A stretch of DNA of 64,000 nucleotides, taken from contig BDDD01002879.1 of the NCBI GenBank assembly GCA_001972305.1, positions 62,001-126,000 on the forward strand, read 5' to 3'. This document shows, in pieces, positions 1-10,415 of the stretch. Each line of letters opens with the position of its first letter. Position 1 is the first letter of the stretch. Under the pieces are notes generated by a model. The model searched no databases, was not told the DNA's origin, and saw only the letters and a list, made by a program, of their open reading frames with translations. A program made the position numbers and the translations under genes. Source of the DNA: Cephalotus follicularis. Lineage: Eukaryota > Streptophyta > Magnoliopsida > Oxalidales > Cephalotaceae.

Positions 1-1149
1 ACTTGTCACAAAGCGTCGATAGTACAAACATAAGAAATGAGAGCGTCGACGTTTTATATCAAGGCACCAAGGGTTTAATGTCCCAAATTGAAAATAAATC
101 GAAATTAAAGTAGGCAAATAATTAAGTATCAAAGAAATAAATAAAATAGAACGAAATATGCAAATTAAAGTCGGTTTTAGGGTATAGAAACTCACGATAG
201 ATTATATAGTACAACTCACTTACTTGATTGATCAAACCTTGATAACCAACAACAGCTAGCTCGATACGAAGGGTGATTGTGATGACAAATCGTATGAGTA
301 GTCATGCTAGGTCTATACAGAGTGTGTTCGCATGACAAACCGAATGAGCAGAATCCATTGATTGCATTGAAAACCATTTATTCGCCAACGTTCGTATTCA
401 CCAACAAGATGTTTGTGGATTTTAATCAGACAGACAAAGTGTGTGTGAAGGCAGAAAATTGAAGAACAAATCAAAACTTCAAGGATTTTTATTGATGGAG
501 TTGAATCAATACAATCTAGGCTCTGTTGTAACCCCAAAACCTTAAAAGTTTAGCTACTAGACATTGAAATAAAGCTTAAAAAAACTAATGAAGAAAGAAA
601 AGAGAGCAAGAGAGTGGCTACACAGGCTACACACTATTTTTGGCCGTCTTTGTATTGTATTCATACTTACAAAACTGATAAGAAACGGAAATAAAATAAC
701 CTAATTACAATTCGTGCAAAAATCCAAAACTTTCCATTTTTGTTCTTTCCGTAAGTGTCGACGCTTTCGTTGAAAGCGTCGATGGTTTGTGCTTTAGTGT
801 CAGTGCTTTGAATGTTAAATGTGCTAAGTGTTGATGAATGTGTTGCGTTATTAAGCTGACTTGGGTGTTAAGCGTCAACGCTTTTATATTAACCACTGGC
901 GAATTCTAGTTAAGCGTCGACGCTTTAAGTGTAGGCGTCGGCGCTTTACTCTGTAATTTATACAGTTTAGTCAATTCTTCAAGATTTGATCTTTTGACTT
1001 CAATTTGCGCCAATTTGACTAGTATTTATGCATTTGGATCATTTAGACCTTGCACCTGAAAATCAAACAAGAACAACCAAAGTAGTCTATTCCAAGCATA
1101 AAAATATCACAAATATATCATCAAAAATAACATATTTTTATGCTAAACA
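1..1149 (-). repeat. Athila-1 3' LTR, incomplete
   Basis: This stretch aligns by eye with the two LTRs of Athila-2 (48787-50328 and 58967-60500). Shared landmarks are the tail TTTTTATGCTAAACA ending at 1149, the block of AGCGTCGACGC palindromes at 754-946 and the segment with repeated GGTCTATACAGAGTGTG-like text near 300-330. The element reads on the minus strand, so the LTR begins at 1149 with TGTTTAGC and runs off the left window edge. The TATA region equivalent to 49736-49743 is mutated near 650-660. Confidence 0.85.
754..946. repeat. GTCGAC palindrome cluster, Athila-1 LTR
   Basis: Units related to AAGCGTCGACGCTT lie at 754-767, 773-786, 870-883, 912-925 and 933-946, with two more at 11-20 and 43-51. 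The unit at 912-925 is intact. The others differ mainly by CG to TG or CG to CA changes (AAGTGTCGACGC, AAGCGTCAACGC). Confidence 0.85.
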
Positions 1150-2400
1150 AACACCCACATACTAAGACTTTGCTTGTCCTCAAGCAAACGAAATGGAAAG
1201 CTAAAACACAAACACAAAAAACAAAAAACAAAAAACAAAAACCAAAACCTAACTCACTTTCGTAGGAATCACAATTGCATTTAGATATGCAACAAGCCGT
1301 TAAACCCCTAGGTGGCCCTAGTGGACGAGTTTTATCTCGTGAGTGTTTTCCAAGCGAATAAACACACAAAATTTAGTTCATCAAAACTTTGACAATAAGC
1401 AAAATGTATCTCTTCTTAAAAAATCATAGGCAACCCCCATACTTGAATTTTATTATCTCATTCCAAGTTCTAGAATCAAAACACATTTCAATTAATGAGC
1501 TTTACCAACATTTATATTTTTTATTCCACACCATATATACCAATTAAGATATGCATTCTTAGTAACATAAAATCCTAGTTTGGAGTCGAACTAAGAACTT
1601 TAGCACTTACACACATTTTTTCTTTCTTTCTTTTTTACGTTTCATTTAACTCAAACTTATTCCTCCACTACCTTTGCATCTGAATTGTCATGGATTGAGC
1701 AAACACCAGAAATCCAAAGTACTAAGTAGCTTAAGAATTTGCAATTCGCAAATGCGACAATGAAAACTTTACCAAATTAAATTTGTGCAATGTCTTAGCC
1801 TCTTAAGCTTTCTAAAAAAACCATGTAGCGAGATTTCGACCAGTTACTCTCAAACCAGTTGGCTTTAAAGAACTAGGTGTAGAACACCCTTTAGGCTTAA
1901 TTACTCAAATCAAATAGGCTACAGGCAAAGACTGAATTCAAAGAAGTAAAATAAACATTATTTTTCTTCTTTCTTTTCATTATATATATATATATATATA
2001 TATGCAAGAACATCAATTCCTTTTCCTCCTCCTCACTAAGATTTATGAAACTTTGAAAAATACACAAGATTGGTTTATTTTTCTTTCATTTATCTTTTTT
2101 TTTCGCACAAACTCCTTCGTTGGGATGTATTCTTTTCTTTTCCTTGAAAACAAAATTTTTATTATTTCTCCTATGGGGTTTTCTATTATTCTAAGTATAT
2201 CAACATTTATTCCTACTTTCAAAATTAAAATGAACTTTGGTCTAAACCCCCTCCCCCTCCACGCCCCCCTCCCTTTCCCCATACTTAAATTTTGCATTGT
2301 CCTCAATGCAATAAAAACAAACTATAGAAATAACAATGCATGATCAAGAATATATAAGAAACAATGCAATAAAATAAAGAACAAAAGGGGTAGGGGTTTA
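1150..2400 (-). other. Athila-1 3' non-coding region with polypurine tract
   Basis: On the minus strand this lies between the end of pol and the 3' LTR. The reverse complement next to 1149 reads GTATGTGGGTGTTTG and follows TGAGGACAAGCAAAG, an arrangement usual before Athila-type LTRs, so I take it as the polypurine tract. Bases 1150-1510 match 50329-50690 of Athila-2. Bases about 1510-2278 are absent from Athila-2, and I recognise no env-like protein in them. A TA dinucleotide run sits at 1979-2003. Confidence 0.7.
1979..2003. repeat. (TA)n microsatellite
   Basis: About twelve TA units in uninterrupted order inside the Athila-1 3' non-coding region. Confidence 0.95.
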
Positions 2401-3335
2401 CCGAATATGATCATGGAGGCTCGAAACAACGAGACTCATGAAAGTCCATGGCCTCCTCCATCGGTGCAGCTAAAAATTCAAGAAGCTTTGTTGCTCGTGT
2501 CGCATTCATCTTAAATTCTCCAATACCTGTCTTAAAAAACTCAAACATACAAGGTGAAAGCACAGTTTTAACAATATAAGTACATTACCAACGGGATCTC
2601 CACCAATAAAAACCATAAAGAACATCATGAGTACTTAGCCAACAAATCTCAAAAGCACAATATGAGAAAAAAATTGAACAATATAAGGATCGTCCTAATA
2701 GGATTTCCACCAGTAAAAACCATCAAGAGAACAAGAATATTCATGGCCAACCAACCAATCAAACATTTGATCTATACGAATGCTCACCCTACATCCTATA
2801 TGGTCTCTAATATGGAAAAAGTTACTTTCGAGGATTGTGTGAGGGTAAGACAGTGTACTAAGCTTGTGAGTGAAATGTGACAGATCGTCCCATTGACTAT
2901 ACGAAGTGGAATCAACAATCCCGTCATCCAACCAACTTAAAACTTCATTTTGTGTGACCTCCAATTCCTCGAATTCCTTTACACATTCCATGAAGTCTCT
3001 ATCAAAATCTTTGTCAAAGTACGTTTGGTAAGGAGTGGATATTTTGTGAGTGTAATGGGATAGATGATCCCATTCACTATCTAAAGTTGGCTCATTGATC
3101 TTATTTTCCAACCACGTTAATGTTTCCTCATTTTCCAGCCAAGATAACATTTCCTTTTGGTAGCTTCCACCTCCTCGAATTCCCTTAAACACTCAAAGAA
3201 GTCACGATCAAAGTCAGCTTCAAAATACGTGTCAAAAGTGTCAGGAATCGAACGTATCACGTAGACTTCATCGAAGTCAGTTTGATGCTTTCCCAAATAG
3301 AAGATGTTAAAAGTCCATTGACGACTTTCCAAAAC
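2401..3335 (-). pseudogene. Athila-1 pol remnant: integrase C-terminus joined to RT start
   Basis: Bases 2401-2620 match the Athila-2 integrase C-terminal region at 50839-51040. They pass directly into reverse-transcriptase text at about 2690-2760 that matches the Athila-2 segment read as MLDRLAGHEYYCFLDGYSGY. By comparison about 2.1 kb is missing: most of RT, all of RNase H and most of integrase. On the minus strand a segment of the form W-L-[DE]-x(3)-[IV] ... W-D-x-L-S-H-[YF]-T-H-K occurs twice (encoded near 2870-2950 and 3050-3130), so the RT N-terminal region is also locally duplicated. The product cannot be functional. The wording W-L-x-x-G-I-I-x-P-x-S in Athila-2 identifies it as the RT entry segment. 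Confidence 0.75.
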
Positions 3336-4380
3336 TCAACTTCATGAGACCATTTTGGCAATTGATCAAAGCATTACTCATGGCCAAGAATGGTCTACCA
3401 AGGATAACTGAGATTTGATCTTTTATATTCATAACATATTAGGTATCTAATACGACAAAGTCGACAGGAAAGAAAACCTAGTTTCATCGGCCTATCAGCT
3501 AATTGCAACGTCATCGTGGTCGGGCGCAACTCTCCTAAACCAAGTTGCTCAAAAACTGAAGAAGGCAACAAATTCACACTTGCTCCTAAATTGAGCAAAG
3601 CATGTTCGATTTTAGTATTACCTATAATACAAGAGATTGTTGGGCAGCCTGGATCTTTGTATTTTGGTATCTTTGGTTGCGATTGGCTGCCAAGAAAGCA
3701 TTTTTAGGAGTTTGAAGGATCCTCTTTTTCATGCATAAGTCTTTTAGGACTTTTGCGTAAGAGGGCACCTGAGTGATAGCATCAAGCAATGAAATATTTA
3801 TTTGGACTTGCTTAAACATATCGATGATCTTTTCCATTGCGGGGGCTTTCTTATTTTTCTCCAATCTCTTAGGGAAAGGAGCTGGAGGATCATATGATAG
3901 TTCGGGTAACATCACTGGTTGTTCCTTCTTCTTCTCCTCTTCTTCTTCCTTCTTTTCATCTAGCGCCCTTGAATTTGTTGGTTGCGCAAAGGAGTCAACC
4001 AACTGTTCATTAAATTTTCATGTGCATGGAACTCAACCAACTGCTCGCTCAAATTTTCTGATGGATCCACTGATTGGTACTCCTTTCCACTCCTTAGGGA
4101 AAAAAATGGTCTGATGGTCCCGAGAAAGAAGAGGAGCATTGTGGATTACATTGCGGTTGAGCATGCGTGGGCTGGTTCATAGTCATCCTAGGATTTGGTT
4201 CGGGTTAGGAAGGCATTTTTCCTTTCTCTCTCTTATGCAACGCAGATGCTAGCTGAGAGATTTTCTTTTTCATGTTATGCTGGCTAGTCATCACAGTGCT
4301 CATGAGAAGCTCTATGTTCTTTTCTAACCAAGAAGTCCGAGACGTATCTTCCCTTTGTTTCAACAATCCATGTGATTGTT
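3336..4380 (-). pseudogene. Athila-1 protease and gag C-terminal part
   Basis: The minus strand encodes a LGASVNLLPSSVFEQLGLGE-like stretch (about 3505-3590), the retropepsin region of Athila-type elements. Athila-2 has DLGAS here. In Athila-1 the codon at 3590-3592 is AAT, so the catalytic aspartate is asparagine. Upstream on this strand (about 3620-4000) lies a basic, E/K-rich linker with AFPKRLEKNKKAPAMEK-like text. At 4205-4380 is a predicted coiled coil (LEKNIELLMSTVMTSQHN) matching 54880-55026. Several frameshifts separate these pieces. The gag is broken at 4381 by solo LTR S1 and resumes at 12520. Confidence 0.8.
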
Positions 4381-4714
4381 TGTAATGCCCAAGATTTTCA
4401 TTAATGTAGTATTGTATTTCCCGATGTAATTTATACTTCGAATTAATGAGAATTATGGGTTTTCCCACATTGTGATGTTAAAGTTTGCCTAAAAAGATAG
4501 AGGAAATTGTAAGAAGAATGTTGAAGTAGGCCAGGCAGCCGACTATCAGAGAGGGACAGTCAACTGGACCGTGAAGCCAGCCGACTGCTGGGGGGAAATA
4601 GCCGGCTAGATTGTGTCGGCAGAGGCAGCCGATTGCCATGTGAACTGTCATTTAAAAACGCATTGGCAGACCTGCTTTTGCAGAGAAAGTTAGAGAGAGT
4701 ACAATGGCTATTGG
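4381..4714 (+). repeat. S1 left part
   Basis: First 334 bases of solo LTR S1. Bases 4530-4640 contain repeated CAGCCGACTG-like units, a family-specific relative of the GTCGAC palindromes described elsewhere. I see no coding signal. Confidence 0.8.
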
Positions 4715-5560
4715 TGTTAGATATAGTGACCCAACAAGCCATTACATGGATTGTCATATTATATCTTATCTTGTATGAAACAATCTTATTCCTTATATAT
4801 ATGATGTGTGCTAATTTGTTATGGCTATATCACTTGTGTTTTATCACTTAATTGAAGTAGTTTATTATTTTCCTGCTTACACTTGTGATGCCCTGACATA
4901 AGGTTGGATGCCTAGCATGGAGGCTGTGAGATTGGCTAACTTATTCCTTATGTCAAATTAGTTCCAAGTCATAGGTTCACTTTGTGGGCATTAGTGAACC
5001 GGATAGACTTGCGCGTATGTTNTCTCTCTGGAGAATTACAGACGTTCCCATCTTACAGATACACCAAGCAAGAGCTTGTTTAGGGTGGATTGATGTTGAC
5101 ATCCCTTGTCATTGACAATGCATCCTTTGTGAGCATTCTTAGAGTGAGAGAGTGACTTTCTGTGTTGGTTTTAGTTAGAACAGAAACTGTTCTTGCATCT
5201 TGGTGCTTGGAACAGTTAGGCTTCACCTTGGACAAGGAGCAAAACGTTTTGGAAGCATTTGAGGGAGTCTACTCAAGCTTGAACCGACAAAGAAAGGAGG
5301 AGCCAACACCCTTTGGTATATCCCTTCTTCCTCCCTCTCTTAATGCCTTAATAGTATGTCACCATTGAATGCAATGGTGACATCTTTTCAATTAATCGAT
5401 GATGTGGTGATCCATGTGGCCTGTGGCCATGCCATAAAAGGACTGTTTTTGCCTTTGTTGGGTGATCTTCCGCTGCCATGTTTGCATGTTTAATTTTTGT
5501 TCTACACCCTACACACCTTAGTCCATTTATGGAATTGGAGTTGGTAATTCTGATTCCATA
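4715..5560 (+). repeat. Copia-1 5' LTR with a one-base N
   Basis: Bases 4715-5021 match 10416-10724 nearly base for base. An N stands at 5022. After it the sequence no longer matches the 3' LTR (10725-11307) but ends correctly before the primer site. The N may therefore hide missing sequence, or mark a join between two LTR parts. Confidence 0.75.
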
Positions 5561-5562
5561 AG

Positions 5563-5573
5563 TGGTATCAGAG
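5563..5573 (+). other. Copia-1 primer binding site (tRNA-Met)
   Basis: TGGTATCAGAG is the complement of the 3' end of initiator tRNA-Met, the usual primer for plant copia elements, and it lies just after the 5' LTR. Confidence 0.9.
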
Positions 5574-5838
5574 AGTCCCAAATCATCATTAGTTGATTTT
5601 GTGCTATGAATAATGTACTGATTGAAGGTTTAATTGAAGGATGTGTTGTTTGGGTTAAACTTGATATTCAAAGTGCCTTAATGAACTTGTTTATGAAATT
5701 GGATTTCATTGTTAATTAATCTTGGAGATTATGCTGAAATTGAGTTTTGAACATGATATGGAAACCTACATGGTGTAGAATAAGGCTGTATTTTGTCTGG
5801 TTATGACTGAATTCGAAAATGCCTAATGTTTAAAACCA

Positions 5839-5868
5839 AGTTTCTGCAATTTTCGAATTGCAGAAACT
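5839..5868 (+). other. Perfect 13-bp hairpin with TTCG loop
   Basis: Left arm 5839-5851, loop 5852-5855 (TTCG), right arm 5856-5868. It lies in the transcribed leader about 270 bases after the primer site, directly before the GTCGAC cluster. Confidence 0.85.
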
Positions 5869-5881
5869 GCCCAGGGGGTTA

Positions 5882-6034
5882 AAGCGTCGACGTTCACGAT
5901 TAAGCGTCGACTCTTGTTCAACTGTTTTCATTATATGCGTCGACACCTTGTCTTAGCGTCGACGCTTGTTCAATTTTTGATTTTTCGGGCCTTACAGGTA
6001 AGCGTCGACGCCTTCTGGGAAGCGTCAACGCTTT
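5882..6034. repeat. GTCGAC palindrome cluster, Copia-1 leader
   Basis: Units at 5882-5893, 5902-5912, 5937-5945, 5954-5967, 6001-6012 and 6021-6034 share the core GCGTCGAC. The unit at 5954-5967 is TAGCGTCGACGCTT. This is a copia element, while most other clusters are in gypsy LTRs. Confidence 0.9.
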
Positions 6035-7326
6035 ATCATAAAAAAAATTTTGTTTTTAATAAAATTGGATTTTATACATTGTGGCACTTAGAAAATCAAA
6101 ATCATTGCTTGATTTAGTGAGAGTTTAACCAATATTGACAATCCTTAAATTAAATTTTATAATTAGTTATTATTTATGGCATGTGTTATTTTGTGGTTTT
6201 ATTATATTGAATATAATATAAATCTTATGCACAATGGATGGCCCGAAAAGGACATTGACCTAGTTTATGGTTTTCTATGTGTGGATGAATGATGTTTATT
6301 TATTTATTATTTTAAAGGTCTGTAATAAGGTGCATGCGTGCATCATTTATTTGTTCTTTCTTTTGTAATTTTTCCTTGTAATTTTAAATGTAATTTTTTC
6401 TTTCAAAAAATGTAAAGTTCCTTTTGTAAAAAAAGACCTTACAAGGAGAGATGGAGGAAAGGAGAAATGGAGTACAAGACTTTTCAAGGCCATGTATGCA
6501 TAGTATATGTTGTAATAGATAAATTTTATATCTTAACACCTAGAAAGACCTAGTAGTGATTTTGGGCTCAAGTCACTCCTAATAATGTCCTTGCCAATCC
6601 ATTGACATATTTTAGAAATATGTCCAAGGTGCATAAGATACACGTCTTGCATACTAAGCCGTAATTAATTGGAATTGGCTAATACAACCAATGAATTAAT
6701 TAATGGCTCGGTAATTAAAATTTGAGACCGCAAATTCCCTCACTTTAATAATAAGTCTTAACGTAGGAACCCATGGAGTGGTTCCCCGTGGCCTTCCACA
6801 ATTTTTGTTGAATAGTGTTCCTAGGTTGTTGGTTTGTCATGCCCTAGCTGAGGTTGAGAACTTGGGGATATTATGTCAATGTCGGTGTTGGGCACCGCAA
6901 AGGGTGGCTATGTTTTAGCACTTGGACGCGACTACGTGTGGGTGTTAAAACTAGTGCATTCCAATGAAATTTGTGGGTACTTGACTTATCAAGATTCTGA
7001 TGGTTTGTCATGCTCTAGCTGATGCCATATTGAATCTAAGGCCGAATATTATGATTGGATCTTGTATTGGATACAAATTGGCAAGAAAGCCTACCCATTG
7101 GATATATTATAGTTTGACATGCCCTAGCTAAGGCTATAATATGATTGCAATGGATTCCAATCCCCACTAGGAAGTTAGACTTCTCGAGTTCCATATGGGG
7201 GTATGGGATACGATTAGAATAGTGGGAGGAACCATAAGCACTAAATACCAAGCGTTATGGTTGTCATATATTAAAATTGGAATAAATGCTAACTCATGCT
7301 TATATTTCCTTATCTAGGTTGCTAGA

Positions 7327-7832
7327 ATGGCTTTATCAAATGCAATGTCCCGTATACTTGAGACAAACAAACTTGAGGGGCCCAATTCAACGATTGGCAC
7401 CGTAACCTCAAGATCGTCCTTACGGCCAATAAAATGGCCTATGTGATGACTGGGGGGCCTCCTTCACTAGGTGAAGATTTGACGCCCGAAGAGAGTGAGC
7501 GACTAGCCAAGTGGCTAGAGGATGATGAGCAGGCTAGATGTCTTGCCCTTCTCGGGATGACACATGAGCTTCAGCGTCAGAATGAAAAGATTGAGACCTT
7601 ATCTGCTATACTACTCTACCTTCAGGAGATGTATGGAGCTGAGTCTAGGACTCAAAGATTCAATCTATCTCGCAAACTCTTTAAGGCTCAGATGCAAGAG
7701 GGAGCTTCAGTCCATGAGCATGGATTGAAGATGATAGACATGATTGAGCAGCTGGCTCAATTGGGGTTTGTCATGGACCATGATCTGTATGTGGATCTTA
7801 TTTTGACGTCCCTTCCAAAGTCGTTCTCATAG
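7327..7832 (+). pseudogene. Copia-1 gag fragment
   Basis: The ATG at 7327 starts a short capsid leader (MALSNAMSRILETNKLEGPN). It shifts frame near 7390 and continues in the frame that includes NKMAYVMTGG (from about 7425). Downstream text (LQEMYGAESRTQRFNLSRKL, then an E-x-G-x-S-V-x-E-H segment and LGFVMDHDLYVDLILTSLP) is typical of the UBN2/retrotran-gag domain of plant copia elements. This would be the structural protein of the virus-like particle. The frame ends at a stop after KSFS (7830-7832). The zinc-knuckle part that should follow is absent. Confidence 0.85.
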
Positions 7833-7835
7833 TTT

Positions 7836-8297
7836 TTGGTGAACTTTCATGGTCAAGGAGAAAGGGCTATGGACTTACTGGGCTTAGTCCATACTGACGT
7901 ATGTGGTCCTATGTCAATCAGTGCGCGAGGTGGTTATATCTACTTCATAACTTTTACTGACGATTTATCTTGGTATGGTTATGTGTATCTGATGAAACAC
8001 AAGTCAGAATCCTTTGAGAAATTGAAGGAGTTTAGACATGAAGTAGAACAACTGACAGGTAAATCGGTTAAAATACTTCGGTCGGACCGAGGTGGTGAAT
8101 ACTTGTCAGCTGAATTCCTAGGTTATCTTAGAGATAACGGAATTCTATCTCAATGGACTCCTCCTGGAACACCACAGCCTAATGGTGTGTCCAAAAGGAG
8201 GAATCGGACTTTGTTAGACATAGTTTGATCGATGATGTCTTTTACTGATCTTCCTACCTATCTCTAGGGTTATGCCCTAGATACAGTTGCTTATATC
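7836..8297 (+). pseudogene. Copia-1 integrase core fragment
   Basis: This reads directly on from gag through a deletion. The gag zinc knuckle, the protease and the HHCC end of integrase (about 1 kb in related elements) are missing, and the text resumes at LGLVHTDVCGPMS. Two catalytic aspartates of the D,D(35)E core are visible (HTDVCGP and RSDRGGEY). The third position reads GVSKRRNRT where the family has V-A-E-R, so the glutamate is lysine. A stop follows at 8226-8228 and another in-frame stop interrupts the text near 8265. Integrase would insert the cDNA, but this copy lacks a complete active site. Confidence 0.85.
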
Positions 8298-9749
8298 TTG
8301 AATCAGATTCCTTCAAAATCTGTGCCTTCTACTCCATACCAGGTATGGTTGGGGAGGAAACCCAGCCTAAGCCATTTGAAGGTTTGGGGCTGTCCGGATT
8401 ATGTCAAGAGGCTTGACGCAGATAATCTGGAAGCGCGATCGGACCATTGCAGGTTTGTGGGGTATCCTAAAGAAACTAAAGGATACTATTTCTACCACCC
8501 TAGTGAACAAAAGATATTTGTTTCACGAAATGCTGTGTTCCTAGGGAAGGAATACCTTCTTGAAGGAAACAGTGGGAGTAAGGTGGAACTCAAGGAGTTG
8601 CCACAGGTAGAAACCACACAGGAGATAGAGGAGTTGGAGGTTAGACATTCAACAGACACAGCTGAGATTGGATCTCAGGCTGAGAATGGTTCTCAGGCTA
8701 AGAATGGTTCTCAGCTAGGCAGAGCTCCTTTGAGAAGATCAGGCAGAATCACATTAGCACATGAGAGGTATGGTTTCCTCATTGATGGTACTGATGAGAT
8801 AAACGTCATTGAAGGTGACGAGCCTGCCAGCTATCTAGAGGCAGTGCAAGGCACTGAATCTAAAGCATGGCTAGGATCCATGAAATCCGAAACGGATTCC
8901 ATGTACTCCAACCAAGTTTGGAATTTGGTTGAAGCATCCGAATGCATAGTGCCTATTGGCTGCAAATGGATCTTCAAGAAGAAGATGAATGCATATGGAA
9001 AAATCGAGACTTATAAAGCTCGATTAGTGGCGAAAGGGTATAGGCAACGACATGGAGTCAACTATACTGAAACTTTTTCACCTGTTGCCATGCTTAAATC
9101 CATTAGGATTTTGCTTGCTATTGCCGCTCATTATGATTATGAGATATGGAAAATGGATGTCAAGACAGCATTCTTAAATGAGCGTCTTGAAAAGGATATT
9201 TATATGCCCCAACCCAAGGGGTTTACATCTTCCGAGCACCCACACATGGTGTGCAAGCTCGAATGGTCCATTTATGGACTAAAGCAAGCATCTCGTAGCT
9301 GGAATCTACGTTTTGATGAAGCGGTCAAAGCTTTTGACTTCGTTAAAAATGTAGATGAGCCCTGTGTTTATCGAAAGCAAGAGGGACCTAGTATCACTTT
9401 CTTAGTGATATATGTAAATGACATCCTACTCATTGGGAATGATGTAGGGATGTTACAGTCTGGAAATAAATGGCTAACTAAGAATTTTTCCATGAAAGAT
9501 TTGGGAGAAGCCACCTATATACTAGGTATTAGGATCTTCAGGGATAGATCCAATAGGTTGCTTGGGATTTCCCAAAGCCAGTACATCAGCAAGGTGCTGA
9601 ATAGGTTTAGCATGGAGAATTGCAAGAGAGGCCTATTGCCAACAGGCGAAGGAATTCATCTTTCTCGAAAGATGTCTCCTCATACATCTGAAGAGAGAGC
9701 ACGCATGAGTCGGATACCTTATGCTTTGGAAGTAAGGTCGATCATGTAA
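8298..9749 (+). pseudogene. Copia-1 integrase C-terminus and reverse transcriptase
   Basis: This is the longest open frame in the window (483 codons). It begins in the copia integrase tail (YQVWLGRKPSLSHLKVWGCP and then FVGYPKETKGYYFYHPSEQ). It crosses a variable acidic linker ending RRSGRI and enters RVT_2-type reverse transcriptase: NQVWNLVEAS, GCKWIFKKK, ARLVAKGYRQ, then MDVKTAFLNE and YGLKQASRSW. The catalytic box reads YVNDILL. The codon at 9417-9419 is AAT, so the first of the two essential aspartates is asparagine and polymerase activity should be lost. The frame stops just after the region where the connection to RNase H would continue. The open length reflects relative youth, not demonstrable function. 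Confidence 0.9.
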
Positions 9750-10415
9750 GCCATGTTATGTACTAGGCCTGATGTCGCACTTGCCCTGGGTATGGGGAGT
9801 CGTTTTCAGTCTGATCCCAGTGAGAAGCACTGAGGAGTGGTCAAAGGAATCCTGAAGTACCTAAGGAGGACTCAGGATATGTTCTTGATTTATGGAAAAG
9901 ATAGTGATCTGAAATTGGAGGGCTTTACAGACTCAAGTTTAGATAGTGATCTGGATGATCACAAATCTGTCTCTGGGTACGTTTTTGTACTTAATGGTGG
10001 AGCTGTGAGCTGGAGCAGTTCAAAGCAAGGGACTATTGTAGATTCTACCACAGAAGCTGAGTACATAGCAGCCTCAGATACTGCCAAGGAGGGTGTATGG
10101 ATGCGCAAGTTCATTACTGAACTATGAGTTGTTCCTTCCATTATTAATCCAGTTGTTATATACTGCGATAATAATTGGGCTGTAGCATAAGCCAAGGAAC
10201 CGTGGTCTCACCAGCGATCCAAACACATCGAGCGGTGCTATCATTTGATCCGAGAGATTATTGGTAGGGGAGATATACAGCTAGAGAGGGTCTCCTTAGA
10301 GGAGAACACAGCAAATCCACTGACCAAGGCAATGGGCACCAAGGATTTGGAGCATCATCGTGGGACGATGGGTCTAGGCTATAAGAGTTCATGGCTTGAG
10401 GGTCAAGTGGGAGAT
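9750..10415 (+). pseudogene. Copia-1 RNase H and 3' end with polypurine tract
   Basis: Text typical of the copia RNase H region follows the RT stop: LKYLRRTQDMFLIYGK, GFTDSSLDSDLDDHKSVSGY, SSSKQGTIVDSTTEAEYIAA and, after a stop at 10125-10127, IYCDNNWAVA and HQRSKHIERCYHLIRE. The expected acidic residues (TDSS, TEAEY, CDN) are visible, so the domain is recognisable although stops divide it. The purine-rich GGGTCAAGTGGGAGAT immediately before 10416 is the polypurine tract priming plus-strand synthesis. Confidence 0.85.

Larger units (their letters stand above)
5574..7326 (+). other. Copia-1 untranslated leader with hairpin and repeats
   Basis: This 1.75 kb leader has no convincing ORF. A perfect 13-bp hairpin lies at 5839-5868 (arms AGTTTCTGCAATT and AATTGCAGAAACT, loop TTCG). 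A GTCGAC palindrome cluster follows at 5882-6034. A motif GGTTTGTCATGCCCTAGCTG is found three times, at 6831, 7002 and 7111. The last two thirds align with the Copia-2 leader (39600-40100 reversed), including GTGGGAGGAACCATA shortly before gag. Confidence 0.75.

Noticed and set aside
754..946. CRISPR-like repeat array
   Set aside because: Units are short, irregularly spaced palindromes in plant LTRs, with no constant spacer length and no cas genes.
2002..2343. 113-residue open frame as a membrane or env-like protein
   Set aside because: It is hydrophobic only because the region is T-rich. No start context or homology is visible, and it is absent from Athila-2.
5882..6034. SalI sites as cloning artefact
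   Set aside because: The GTCGAC cores are embedded in longer variable palindromes in many LTRs, and mutated versions are at homologous places.
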